Shown: one piece after another, positions 19,728 to 31,900 of the stretch
Position numbering within the stretch: the stretch's first letter is position 1
Layout of the letters: every line of letters starts with the position of its first letter
Source: Tetradesmus obliquus
Taxonomy: Eukaryota; Chlorophyta; Chlorophyceae; Sphaeropleales; Scenedesmaceae
Direction: 5' to 3'
Length of the DNA stretch: 64,000 nt
NCBI GenBank assembly: GCA_030272155.1
Contig: CP126191.1
Coordinates: forward strand, 124,001 to 188,000
Made by a program: the position numbers and the translations under genes
The notes under the pieces: generated by a model
What the model was told of the DNA's origin: nothing
What the model saw: the letters and a program-made list of their open reading frames with translations, nothing else
Database searches by the model: none

Positions 19728-22700
19728 CCAGGGCAGCAGGCGGCAGCTGGCTGCAGCCCTGCGCTGGCAATGGCTCAAGGCTTGCACTGCTGGCTGCAGC
19801 GGTTGGTGCCTGGCAACCACTTGCAGCCTTGCGCTAGCACAGAATTGTACTGCTTGAGAAGGTGGTTGGTGCCTGCAGGGCTGCCGACATGCAGCAGGTA
19901 GGCAGGCAGGGTAGTGGGGCAGGTGGGTGCGGCAGGGCACTGCAGCGCATGTGGTGGCCTGGCCTGGGCGTGCAGCGCGCAAGCTGGACATGGTGGGAGT
20001 GACTGTGGCGGCAGCAGCAATGCCGCACGTGACCCCATGACGCTGACACTGGCGCGATGCATAGCTTGGATTGTCATTAGGATTGGAGTAAAGTGTATAT
20101 ACGGGCCTTGCATGGATCTGCTGCCAGCGGTGACTGCTCGGCAACAAGTTGCGGGTGGCAGTGACTTGATGGGATGCAATATTTGTGGATGCATTAATGC
20201 CCTGATGGTGGCATTTCATGCTGAAGATGTACATTATGTTTGTCCACAGCCGTCGCTGTCAGCGCCGTGCTAGTGGCGCATGCTGGGGTGCCACCTTTGC
20301 TGCTGCATGTGCTGCTGCAACACGGCAGCTGTGCTTCCAGCGTTGTCGTGTTGCGGCGCTTGATCGTTGTGGTGTACGAGGGATTTTACAGTTTGCATGT
20401 AGGGCAGATGTGGTGCCTGTGTGTGGCGATTTGTGGCATACATGTGCTGCCTCAGACTTGCAGTGAAGCAGCCCACCGCACACTGGCGCAACAGCAGCAA
20501 CCCACCACGGCCGATACACTGCCACGTGCTGTCCTCAGGGCTGAGGCAGACCGCGGCAGCTGGCGGGATGATGGCTGTCAGAGGCAGACGGGTTACACTG
20601 GTGTACGATGATGAGTGTTCCATGTCTGGATCGCGAATGTACAACAGGTGGCTGGCATTTAGAAGCAGTGCAACTGCAGCTTGCACCTGGTGCTGTGTAT
20701 GACAGTCTTAGCGTCCGTTGAGAGCATTGGTAGGTGATGATGCAACACACAGTTGTGCACGCCGGCGGTGTGCGCATTGTCACGACGCGCACTGTGTGTA
20801 GTCAGCTTGCAGGCAACGTGTGGGTGTGCTTTTTCAGGCTGGTGTTGACTGGCTGACATGCGCGATAAGGAACCCTGCCGCTTAAGGCAGCTGCTGACCA
20901 CACTCTGCTTCATACATGCTGTGCTCATGTCCAAGGTTGCACTGTGGGAGTAGCTGTACCACACAAGGCATGCTGTGACAATAGCGGTAGTGTTGGGAGC
21001 CTTTGCTGAGCACAACTCCATGTACGGCATGACATGGCATGTCAATGTAATGTATGCAACCTCGGTGGGTGTGATGAGGCACTGCAAGCCAAGCGCAGCA
21101 TGTCAAGCACACTGTTCAATGTTGCGCTGAGAGCAAACTATGCTGGTAACGTTACATACAAAGCCATAGCTCAAGACGCCAGCAACCCTGCACCCTGTGA
21201 AGATGAAGGATTGCAGAGCACTGCTCCATCATCTTAGCTGTTGCGTACACCCAAGCCTATATACGAAAAGTGCAGCAACTCTCCACGCGCTGAAGTGCCG
21301 CACCGCCAGGCTTCTGCTAGATGTGCCAGCGCCAGCACTGCACCCAGCATCACACCCGAACTGCGCTGGCTTGGCAGGCTGCAAGCCGTGTGATGGGTGG
21401 CAGGCGGTGCAAACATGACCTGGTTGCACATCACACCTCGCCGCACAACCATGATCAATATGATCAACTCACAACCCACAGCCTCAGCAATGGCATTGCC
21501 TAAAATCATATCTGTATATAACAATATTCAAGGTCACAACGCACCATTGTCACGTAACATCAGGCTGTGCATTTGCACCAGCAACATCAGCCATTGGCTC
21601 GTAGACGCAAGCAGCCAGAAATAACCAGTGTGCACTGCAGACAGAAGCCTAAGCTCCGCCAGCACCACCAACTTGGTGCATGGAAAACACCGTGCTTGCA
21701 CCGGCAGGTGTGCTATGCTGCTGTGCAGCTGCTGTATATGAATGCCCTCACGCAGGCGCTGACCACACACTGGCCTGGCAGGCCAAGGCCAAAGTGAAGC
21801 AGCCACTCTTCAGGGCATGGCTTTACGGGTATTGTGGTGATGATGAGGGCATGGCCAGCAACATGCCAGCCTCAGCCCCTGGAAACACGCCAAAGTCAAG
21901 CAGCGTGCGCACATGCAGCTGCCACCTCCAATAATATGCATACTACAGAGCCCCGTCAGAAGGCTCCTCGAGCCAACCTCTGACCTCTGATACTCCAAGA
22001 GCAAGCACCGTGATGCGCAGCATGCTGCCAGCATATGGCTGCTGCTACCAAGCAGTATGCGCCTGGCATACCCTTGCCCTCCCTCGCAACGCCGTCAACT
22101 GTCTGACAACTCTGCTTCACGTATCCACTTTAACAAAATAACACAACACAAGGCTCCACCATGCAAGGCATGGCAGCCACGCAACAGCTGTTGTGTTTAT
22201 CCCTTGCTTCTGCAGGGCAACACCGTGCATGCCAAGCATGCAAGGCGGCCTTGCATGGCATGCATCTCCAAGCAGGCCTGGCACTATGATAGTCCATTCA
22301 ACTCGAAAAGGCGCTCACCAGTCCACAAAGTGCCCTGGTATGATACAGAATCGCATGCCGCACCTGATGCAGCATGTAACTCACAAACAAACACGCCCAG
22401 CAAACAGACTGTCACATGCGCCCAAGTTGGGCAACCTGTCAGCCTGCACAGGCCAACCCGGCACTTGCAGCGCCGCGTGTGCCTCTCATCACAGCATCAG
22501 CAGCAATGCATGGCGTGTGTGTACACACACATGTCCCAAGGAATGAATACACACAGTTGATGTCCCAAGGACTGAATAAATGCGCTCGAACAAACATCAC
22601 TTGACACTGCACGTGTGCACGTGCTTGGCTGCCGGCACACTGCGCGAGCAGTGCTGCTGAAGCTGGCCGCAGCCGACAAGCAGAACCACAGCAAGGGCGC

Positions 22701-23550
22701 ACGCCCTGCACCATCACTACACATACTACCATGATAAAGGAAGGAAGGAAGGCCTGCTCATGTGCTGCCCCAATGCATAGGGAAGCATAATGCCGAGCAC
22801 AGTTGTGTGCAGACACTGCCGGCACAGCACCACACGTGCAATAGACAAAGAACCAGCTGACTACTGTCTGCAGAGCAGGCTGCAATGCATCATGCTGCCA
22901 TACTACTGGGCATGCAATGTGACACAACGTGGCCGTGAGACCCGCTGGGAGCGTGGCACACGCCACTCATCATGCTGCCTGCCGCTGAGCTACAGACTCT
23001 GGTACAACCAACAGGTGGCACGCCAGCCACAGAGCAATCGGTTTTGACGCATATCAAGACAACAGCAGGCGCAGGGGCCGCAGTTGCGGCCCGCTGCAAG
23101 CCTGCAGTGCCAGGAAATGACAACGTGCCTTCTCACAGGAATGCAGCGGGCAGCTACCCCAGCGTGAGCTGGTGCGGTGGGCTGCCGTGGAAGGATGTGG
23201 AGGTATGGATCATTGCAATGCACGTAGTGTAAGGAATGCGATTTGAACAGTGACAAGTAAAGCATTAAGTAAAGGAAGGAATGTATGGTCAATGCTCAGC
23301 GCTGCACCCCAGCAGGGTGAGCGACAACGCGTATGCAAGTTGCCAGCACACCTGTTGTCACAGATACACACCAAGCCATCAGCACACACGCTGAGTGGCC
23401 GTATTTTGCTGGTTGCTGTGCAACAACCAACACGAGTCATATGTTTGAAAGCATCCAGCCGTGGATGTCCCAAGAAGAGCAGAGCAGCAATGCTCCGCAT
23501 GTGATGCACACTGCTGGTACTGCGCCAACTGCGTGGCACAGCTGAAGGGT

Positions 23551-23671
23551 GTAGCGCAAGCAGTTCTGCTCCACCAGTTCACACCCTCCATTCACTGTGC
23601 ACTGCTGCACACACATGCATGTAGCGCAAGCAGTTTTGCTTCACAAATCAAACCCTCCGGTCACTGTGCTT
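23551..23671. repeat. Imperfect 70-bp tandem duplication
   Basis: gtagcgcaagcagttctgct at 23551 recurs as gtagcgcaagcagttttgct at 23621, followed in both by related cac/accctcc and tcactgtgc sequence. The offset is 70 bp, in apparently intergenic DNA. Confidence 0.75.
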
Positions 23672-23789
23672 ACTAGGCGCTTGCATCGCTGCAAAGCTGA
23701 TGCAGCTTTCGAACCTCCTCTGCCGCAGGACTGTTTCAACGCCTGCTGTGTCCAGCCAGTAGGGCCAGCGCCAGCCCACTCATTCATGC

Positions 23790-23790
<1 letters not shown>

Positions 23791-23820
<30 letters not shown>
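23791..23820. repeat. CTG microsatellite downstream of the hypothetical gene
   Basis: About ten CTG units on the plus strand (CAG on the minus strand), about 100 bp beyond the stop of the minus-strand hypothetical gene, so possibly in its 3' UTR. Confidence 0.85.
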
Positions 23821-23823
<3 letters not shown>

Positions 23824-23922
23824 CCACAGTGTCCAGGGGCCTGCTTGGGGCCCTTAGGCGCTTCCATCGCATGCCTTCAGCGCGACCTTGGCGTTGCTGG
23901 CGTCCTGGCTGTCAGATGGCTG

Positions 23923-24528
23923 TCAGATGGCTGGCAGCAGCGCCAGCAGGCCTGCGCCTGTCGAGTCTGCCTGCAGCAGCGGCCAGGCAACCATCTCCGG
24001 GGCCTCCCTGGATGTGGCAGCTCCCTCAAGTGCTGCCTTGAGCGCCAGCGCCCGCAGCAGCACTGTGCCATTCACCTCCAGCGCTGACTGGGCTGCTGCG
24101 GCCAGCGGAGAGTCAGCAGGCACAGCTGCCAACTCTGCACTCAGCTGCTGCTGCAGGTGCATCAGCTCCGTCACTTCCATTTCGAGGGCCAGCAGCGTGG
24201 ACGGCAGCGGGTCAATCAGGGCTAGCTGCGGCTGCTGCTCCTGCTGCTCCATGTGCTCCAGCTGCTGTTGCTGCTGCTGCAGCTGGTCGAACTGCTGGAG
24301 CTGTCGCTGCAATCGTCGATGGTCCTGGTGGCTTTTAACTCGTTGCGGGCCGTCTAGGGACGCCATGCAGTCAGCGCTGCCGCACGAGCTGGTGAAAGAC
24401 GCGGTGGTGAAGCTGGTCCCGGACAGGCAGGGCGGGCATTCCTTTGTGTGCCTTGCTGCTGACGTCTGGCAGCTGAAACTAGGATTGAAGTCATTAAAAG
24501 TTTCATGGTCTGAAACGTAGGAGGCCAT
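23923..24528 (-). CDS. Hypothetical 201-residue protein, probably coiled coil
   Basis: An uninterrupted frame from ATG at 24528 (MASYVSDHETFNDFNPSFSC) to TGA at 23923. The first 60 residues are rich in Ser, Thr and Cys. Residues from about 72 on are Q-, L- and E-rich (RLQRQLQQFDQLQQQ, LALEMEVTELMHLQQQ), with heptad-like spacing. The rest is alanine- and leucine-rich. No known family was recognised. A composition like the neighbouring genes (Q-rich, alanine-rich) and the clean start support it being real, but it is intronless, unlike almost every other gene here. It could be part of a larger spliced gene. A weaker reading is a chance frame. Confidence 0.5.
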   Translation of the reverse strand: MASYVSDHETFNDFNPSFSCQTSAARHTKECPPCLSGTSFTTASFTSSCGSADCMASLDGPQRVKSHQDHRRLQRQLQQFDQLQQQQQQLEHMEQQEQQPQLALIDPLPSTLLALEMEVTELMHLQQQLSAELAAVPADSPLAAAAQSALEVNGTVLLRALALKAALEGAATSREAPEMVAWPLLQADSTGAGLLALLPAI

Positions 24529-26156
24529 GGTGCGTTTGTATGCGGGCACGCCGGTATACTAAGTTGAAGCGGTGGCCTGGTAGACTAGACGGGTACTAGA
24601 CGTCTTTCTTATAGATAAATGCATTACTAGCAAGTGGTTCAGCATGTCTGGCTGTGCCTAGCCCCTGATGATGCGGTGCACCAGGGCGGACCGCTTGTCA
24701 GTCACGAGAATCACAGATTAGCACCGACCTCCATATGCTGCGTTCATACCGTTTATTGTGATCAACAACACATTGTACATTGCCTGTGCGGTGAAGCGGC
24801 ATGCGAGCGCCTCTCGCAGGTATATATGCAGCAGGTATATATAGTGAGCGCCCAGCTGCTCCAGAGCTGCCATCCACAGCATGTGGCGAACGCAGGATGG
24901 ATTAAAACACCACTTTTGTTGCTTATGGCGCAATCGATGCATGGTTGGAGATGTCACCTTTGTATCGAAATTCACCTGAACTTCATGCAGGCTTGGCCAA
25001 GGAAGGGTGGCTTGTGACGGCAGCCTAACGCCTTAGCCTCACAAATAGTCTGAAAGATCAGACAACCTCCAACGCAGCGTGGCCAACGAGCAGGGATTGC
25101 CGGGGCCTTGCAGGCTGGCACTATATGCCAGGCAGCAGTGCTGTCAGCAATGCCCTGGAACTTACCCAGTGGGTGAGCCTGAGTCACTGTTTGCGTGAAG
25201 AGTTGCAGTCACGTAATTTACAGGCCAGCTGCAGCCTGGCCGTAGTGCATGGCCGGTGGCAGCCAACAGCTCAGCTAAGTGGCCTGCATACACGTCGACG
25301 TTCTACCGACTGACTCAGGACATGGCCCTTTGAAGCACAAAGCGTGTGTGTACATGCATGTATGCACAGCCCAGAGGCAAGGGGCTCCAGGAGCCCCAAG
25401 ATTTGCAGTGCCATCATGAAGCTCCCTTCTAGTAGGGTCATACTTTGCGCTGAGCAACTTGTCTGTTGCAGAAGTGTTTGCCATCAAGCATCGGGAGGCT
25501 CGTGTTACGACAACCGCGAATGCACCGCAACTGCTGCCACATCAACCATGCTCACCACCTGGCTTGCAGACCTGCTACTGAGCTTCAGCCACAACAACGC
25601 TCACCCAACACATGCTTATGCAGCCACAAAACATGAAAGAGCATGCAGGACGCAACTGCCACAGAAAAAGCTCAAACACGTCAGACACATACGCGCAACT
25701 CGCATATGCTGCTGACATTTGTGAAAGTGCAACCAGGGCGCCAGCCAATGTCCAGCCAATGCTCATCCCTTGGATTGCCTTGGATGCTATTTAATTCCTG
25801 TTGCCACACACCGAGTCAAGCAGATGCCAACCGAGTAGGTGCATGCCATGCTTCACAAACCGAGGCCACTAAATGCGTGAGCTGCTGCGGCTTGTTGGCA
25901 CGCTGGTCCTGAAGCACATCAGCAGCAGCTGCCGCACACATGGCAGCGCTGCAGGCAGTAGCTGCAGGTGCTATCTATACAGCAGCACCGTTCGTGCTGA
26001 CTAAAAGCATATACCATTTGGCAGCAGCTGGAGGCAGGTGCAGCTTGTGCTCCTGTCCTCCCTCGCTCTGCCGGCAGCAGCTGCGTCGTCCTGCTGCTGC
26101 TGCTGCAGTGCCACCATGGCGTTGGCAATCACACCCTCACAGCTTGCTGGCTCCTC

Positions 26157-26188
<32 letters not shown>

Positions 26189-26196
26189 TGCGCCAG
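24529..26196. other. 1.7-kb region without a recognisable gene
   Basis: It should contain the promoter of the hypothetical gene and the FeSOD 3' UTR. A short direct repeat, caggtatatat, occurs twice at about 24818-24841. A minus-strand TGTAA lies at 25222-25218, about 975 bp after the FeSOD stop. No coding frame with support is seen. Confidence 0.5.
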
Positions 26197-27934
26197 TCAG
26201 GCTGTTGCCGCCTCGAAGCGCTTGGCCACTGCCTCCCAGTCGATCAGCTTCTCCACAAAGGTGTTCATGTAGTCAGGCCTGACGCAGCAGCAGCAGCAGG
26301 AATGACGTGAGAACGATGCAGCAAGAGCAGGCCTGCTGAACAGCCCAGCTCCGCAGCATGCTGTTCTGAACAGAATCCCATCGCGCTGTGCTGCAGCACA
26401 TGGAGTTGCACATGCCCACAGCCGTGCACACGCGCAGGCAGCTCGGTGCTGCACCGGCTGCTGCTGCACCGGCTGCTGGAGGGGCGCAGCCTTTTGCATC
26501 GTATTCGACATGAGCAAGATCATACCGCACCTCCTGTTCTGCACGTCCAGGTAGTAGGCGTGCTCCCACACGTCCATGGTCAGGATGGGCGTCTTGCCCT
26601 CCACCAGCGGCGTCACCGCGTTGGGCGTCTTCTCCACAGTGAGCTTGCCGGCCTTGTCAGCCACCAGCCACGCCCAGCCGGAGCCAAACTGCGTGGCGCC
26701 TGCAGCAGCAGCAGCAGGCAGGCCCTATCAGCAAGCAAGCAGCGCAGCGGGTGTTCTGCAAGGCAGCTGTGCATCGACCAAGGACAAGCCTAACATGGCA
26801 AGACGGCACATGCAGCCTCAGCCAGGCTTGCAGTTCAGGGCTGCAGGCAGCACACAGCTCACACACAGGCCAATCAGTGCCATGGCTGCGCAAAGTGCAC
26901 AGTTGCTAAACACTTGTCTTGCTACACCAGCTTCAGCGCAGATCGCACCTGCGTTCTTGAACTGCGCCTTGAACTCGTCGAGGCTGCCGAAGCTGGCGTT
27001 GATGGCGTCAGCCAGCTTGCCGCTGGGTGCGCCGCCGCCGTTGGGCTTCATGTTCTCCCAGAAGAAGGTGTGGTTCCACACCTGGTGGTGGAGGGAGGGG
27101 GAGGGGCATGTGTTTGTGAGTGTAGTGAGTTTGGCAGAGAGTGGTGAGCCACCACGCTGCACACAGCCAGCCAGCATGCCCTACTGCAGAGTCCGGCACG
27201 GACTCGGCAATCTGAAGTAACCAGATTGGTTGTTAATCCCAGACAAGATGCAAAGTGCAACTGTGTGACCTATTGTGTATGCACACGAGTGAGACGTCGC
27301 ACCTACACCTGCTACTGCCTGAGCTACTGCACACTCGCATGGCCGCACATGGCGCTGCCACCGCTGGCGTTGCTGCTGACAAACACAGCCCCTACCTGTG
27401 CTGCGTTGTTGAAGACGGGTGTGGGGCTGCCGTTGTTCCATGATGACAGCACCACCCCCTCTAGCGTCTTGGCCTCCAGCTCACTGCCGGCGATCTGCTT
27501 GTTCATGTTGTCCAGGTACGCCTGGTGGTGCTTGCCTGCGCAGGGACACACGCCACGCCAAAGGCACGGGACACGCAGCAGTAAACTAGAAGTAAGGTTT
27601 TGCAACCTGTGAAGCGCTGTGGTAGTGGCGAATGCACGCTGGATGTGCAGCAGCTAGCGGTCCAGGAAGCAATCAGGATGCTGTGCCTCCAGAGCTGCTG
27701 CTGCCAAGCAGCTGGTGCAATGCACACACCACACGCAGTTAAGGTGTATATTTAGGCATGTATTCTAGCTCCTTGCATCAAATGGGCTTGCGTGGCAAAT
27801 CGCAATCGGTTGTGGACAGTGAACTAATCAGTGCTTCTGGAAGGCGCACCGTAGTGGAACTCCAGGGTGCGCTTCGACATGTGCGGCTCCAGAGCATCCA
27901 TAGCATACGGCAGGGGAGGCAGTGTGAACGGCAT
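26197..27934 (-). CDS. Iron superoxide dismutase
   Basis: Converts superoxide to oxygen and hydrogen peroxide. Five exons close in phase: 27934-27850, 27535-27396, 27081-26949, 26699-26531 and 26278-26197, giving 202 residues, the usual FeSOD core length. Metal ligands are visible at H27 (LEFHYGKHH), H79 (VWNHTFFW), D162 and H166 (MDVWEHAYY). Q75 in NNAAQVWNH is at the position typical of iron rather than manganese enzymes. The sequence is closest in style to algal and plant chloroplast FSD ([21 protein letters not shown]). No transit peptide precedes the ATG at 27934. The same frame is open upstream for about 35 codons with a transit-like composition ([14 protein letters not shown]) but has no ATG, so a further 5' exon supplying a plastid transit peptide is likely. 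Without it the enzyme would be cytosolic. Confidence 0.95.
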
Positions 27935-28953
27935 GGTGCCTGCTGCGTGTAGGAGAGCTTTGCGAGGCGTGGACGCGAGGTGTGATACGTGGGATTGCAG
28001 CTCGGTGCGAGTATCAGATAAAGCTCAACGCAACACTAATGCATTGACGTATAGCTTACTGCGCTTTGCAGGCACCCACGCCGCGTCGAGTGACACGACC
28101 ACAAGATGACAGCCTTTTCAACTGCTCCTTAGACAGCGTCGCAGCAACTCGAGACAATCATCGACACCTTTATTACGAAGACCTTGTTTCCAGACCGAAC
28201 CACAAGGTGGCATGCTTGCAGATCCAAGCTGCCACGCTTCACCCTTCATACTAGCTTGCTGTACAGCAGCTGTACGCTGCGCCAGTACAACTCATCAGCA
28301 GGCAGGGGAAGGGGCCAGAGCTGCATGCTCCCTTTCACCCCTGCACAACTTCAGCCGCTTATCTTGATCACATGTTGACACCATACTCCAACTCAACCCT
28401 GCTGCATGGTCCCTGCTCACTCAAGGTGTGAGGCGTTCACAACAGTGCACCCCAGTGCTGTCTCCCGCAGGCATCCACAAAGACGAAAAGCTCATGCCAG
28501 CACACGCCCAGACATGCCTCAAAATACAGTGCTGGCTGCTGCTCACAACATGCAGACTCGCCTCAACCCAAGGTCAACTACCTGCCACGTCTGCCTAAGC
28601 TCCAAAGCGGGGTCACAAAGCCAGCGTGCTGCCTTCCACTGAACAATCTCTTGGTCAAAGTCAAACCTGTGCCTAATAATCTGCTGTGCTATGTAGTACG
28701 TAGCCTGATAGATATGCCATAGGAGTCGGCATCCTGCGTCAAAGGTGCTGCGTTGAGCTGCACAACAGCACACTGCGTAACCCTGTTGCTGCGCAGGATG
28801 AGAAGAATCAATCAATCATTGAGCTGGTGTGTCATCAATGTCCTGAGGCCCTGCAGTCACTGCCATACTGCAGTTATGCTGTGACCATCTTGATGTGGTG
28901 TTGTGTAAACGTCACCAGGTGGCTGAAGCACATGCTTCGCCATGTGATGGGCG
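27935..28953. other. 1-kb region between FeSOD and the ankyrin/coiled-coil gene
   Basis: Should contain the FeSOD promoter or first exon and the 3' UTR of the ankyrin/coiled-coil gene, both on the minus strand. No other gene is seen. Confidence 0.5.
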
Positions 28954-31900
28954 TCACCCCCGCAGGGGCCTCACATCCGCGCCAGCAGCAGCACCGCCGC
29001 TGCTCTTGCCGCCAAAGCCCAGCTTCTGCCACGGCTTCTTCCACTTGCTGCTGCTGCTGCTGCCAGCATGCTTGCCCTGGCTGCTGCCAGCGCCAGCCCC
29101 AGCACGCAGCAGCGCCTGGTCAGCGATGCGGCTGCCAGACTTCGCACGGCGCTCAGGGCTGGCAGCATCCCCGCCCACGTCCTGCTCAGTGTCGCTGAGC
29201 GCCAATGCTGTCGCCTGGTCAAGCAGGGCCACATCCTCGTCAGCCTGCTGCGGCTGCGAGGGTACTGCTGCATAGCGGTGCTGGTGGCGCGCCGCCTTGC
29301 CGTGGGAGCCCAGCGTGCGGCTGAACCAGCCGGCCTTCTTTGCAGCCACCGGAGCAGCGGGCGGCGCAGACGACACTGAAGAAGGCAGCATGCCAGGCGC
29401 CGCAGCAGTGCCAGCAGGCGGCGCGTCTGCTGGGCGCATTGCGGCCGCAGGCACAGGCAGCAGGTTGACGTGGCAGACGCCGCCAGTCACCTCAGCGTAT
29501 GCCAGCGCTGTGCTGGTGTGCACGTCACCCTGCTGCTGCTGCCAGCCGATAGACCCTGAGCTAATACGCTGAGTGGGGCCTGCTGGCCTTGGGCTGGCCC
29601 CCCTGCTGCTGTCACCAGCAAAGGGGTTGGGTGCCTGTGGGGTTTCCTCTGGCTCAGGCTCGTGGATGGGGTTGGTGGCGTCCAGCGAGGACAGCATCGC
29701 GCTGAATTCTTGCGGGGACGGCGCACGAGCAGCAGCAGCAGCAGTGCTGGCGTGCTGGTGCTGCTCGCTGGCCTCCTGTGCTGCCATCATGTCGCTGATG
29801 TGTGGGCCCAGGTTGACCAGCGAGCTCTCCACCTCGGCCTGCGGCAGGCGGCACACAAGCAGCAGCACACGGTCTGATCAAGTTCAGAGCATGTGCACAC
29901 TCTTTTGGTCAGTGCACAACACAGCTGCTGGCGAAGCCTGCTGCAGTGCATTCTGCAGTACAAACTGCTGAGGTGAAAGGCTGGTACATAGCCATAACAG
30001 ATGCGCCCGCAGACTCTGCACCTGCATCGTCAGCGCCTGCCCTGCCTGCACAGGCCGCACCTGCAGTGCCGCTAGCTGCTCCTGCAGCGCCTCAGTGGTG
30101 TCGGCCAGCCCCGCCAGGCGGCCCTGCAGCTGCTGCTGCTGCCCGCTCATGCCGGCCAGTGCGCTGTCCACGCGCGCCTCGCTGTCCAGCTGGCTGCGGC
30201 GCGCCGCCTCCTCAGCCAGTGCGGCCTCCCTGCAGGTGGGGCGGCAGGCCAGCAAGATGAGGTGTGTGTGCAAGGCTGCCTGCAGCAAATGCACAGGAGC
30301 CCTCGCTGCTTTGCCACCTGGCTGTCTATCTGGAACCACAGCTACTGTGCACGCCTGCCTGCAGCTGCAGCAGCTTGCCCCCGCTGTGTCATGCACCAGA
30401 CAGGCTGTGTCAGCTGCAGTCCCTCTCCGCCTCCCACCCACCTGATCTGTGTGAGCCGCTCCTCGCGCACCCTCAGCTCGCGCTGCTGGTCGGCCATGCG
30501 CCGCACCGCCTCGCGCTCCGCGGCAGCCCGCCGGCTGCGCTCAGCCTCCCAGGCGCTCCTGAGGGCAGCAGGTGCGCGGTGCAGGGCAGTGCACATGCGC
30601 GTGTCAGTGTGCAGACTGTGTGGAGCCGGTCGTCATGCTCAATACGCATGCGGGTGGACTTGCAATTGTGCAGATGCACTTTCTGTCATTCAATGTGCAG
30701 CACAGCAGCTGTTAACTCTAGTCACACAGCTAGCTTCATGCCAGCAGCAGAGCAGCAGCAGCAGCACCACGCCGCTCACTTGACGGCGTCCTGCTGTGTC
30801 GTGAGCCGCTCCTCCGTGGCGCCCCACTCCTCCTGCAGCGCCTCCACTGCCGCAGCCAGGCCGCCCATCTGCCCCTGCAACTTGACCATGCTGGTGGCCA
30901 TGGCCAGGTAGTCGGCTGCAGCCTTGTGGCTGACCATGGGGCCGGACGCCAGCATGCTGGGGTTGGGCCTGCAGCAGCAGCAGCCAGCAGCAGCAACCAG
31001 TCAGGACCTCGCTTCAAACAATACCACATTCTGATGGACTGGTGTGCTACCACAGAAGCATCGACTGTCGCGAGCCAACACACATGCCAGCTGTTCAGCA
31101 GTCATGCAAGCCAGCGCAGCCACGCCATGTCGTGTTGAGTGACACACACATGCCAGCTTATGCAGTTCCTGTGGCGAGCTTGCCGCACCTGGCAGCCTCC
31201 TTGCTTGGGGTGGGCTTGGCGCCCGTCAGCAGGTTGAAGGCGGTCTGCAGCGCAGCCACCTGCTGCATCAGCTCACACATCTGCGCACGCTGCGCCACCA
31301 CAGACTCCAGCTTGGGCACCAGCGCCTGCGCAGCAGCAACAGGGTAATTTGGCAACAAGCACAGACGGATTAATCAACTGCAGCAATCATCACGTCATAC
31401 GCCTCAACAGCAGCATACAACCTGATAATGTGCAGGAACCATCGACAGGATGCAGGCAGGATCGACACCTTGCTGCTGCTCTACCGCATCCGGTGGCACG
31501 CCGTCATCAAACGGCAGATGCACGCCAGGTCACATCATGTGCAGCTACTCTGCTGCCAAGCCCCACCACCACCGTTCAAACCTTTCTGCGCCAGCCCCTC
31601 ACCTGGATGGTGTCCAGCTGCTGTTCATGCTGCTGCAGGCAGTTGCTGGTGGTCTCCATGAAGGGCAGGAACGCCTCCTCCACAGCACCACCGCCGGCGC
31701 CAGCCAGGCACGCAGACAGGTCAGCCACACGCGCGCGCAGCTCCCCCAGCTCAGACTGCACCTCCAGCAGCGCAATGCCGCCGCTGCTCTGCTTCCCTGC
31801 AGCAGCCGATGCAGCAGCAGCGGCGCTGGCCACAGCACGCGCGCTGGTGCTGGCCCTGAGCTCGCTGCCGGCCTCACTTACAGCTGTGCCATGCATGTGA

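Larger units (their letters stand above)
19728..23922. other. 4.2-kb region without a recognisable gene
   Basis: This holds the MEMO1 3' UTR and intergenic DNA. Open frames are short, none shows a family motif, and none is bounded by convincing splice sites. TGTAA is seen at 21046-21050, far from the MEMO1 stop. Short imperfect direct repeats occur (for example around 19745-19880 and at 23551-23671). An unannotated non-coding RNA or the 3' part of a minus-strand transcript cannot be excluded. Confidence 0.5.
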
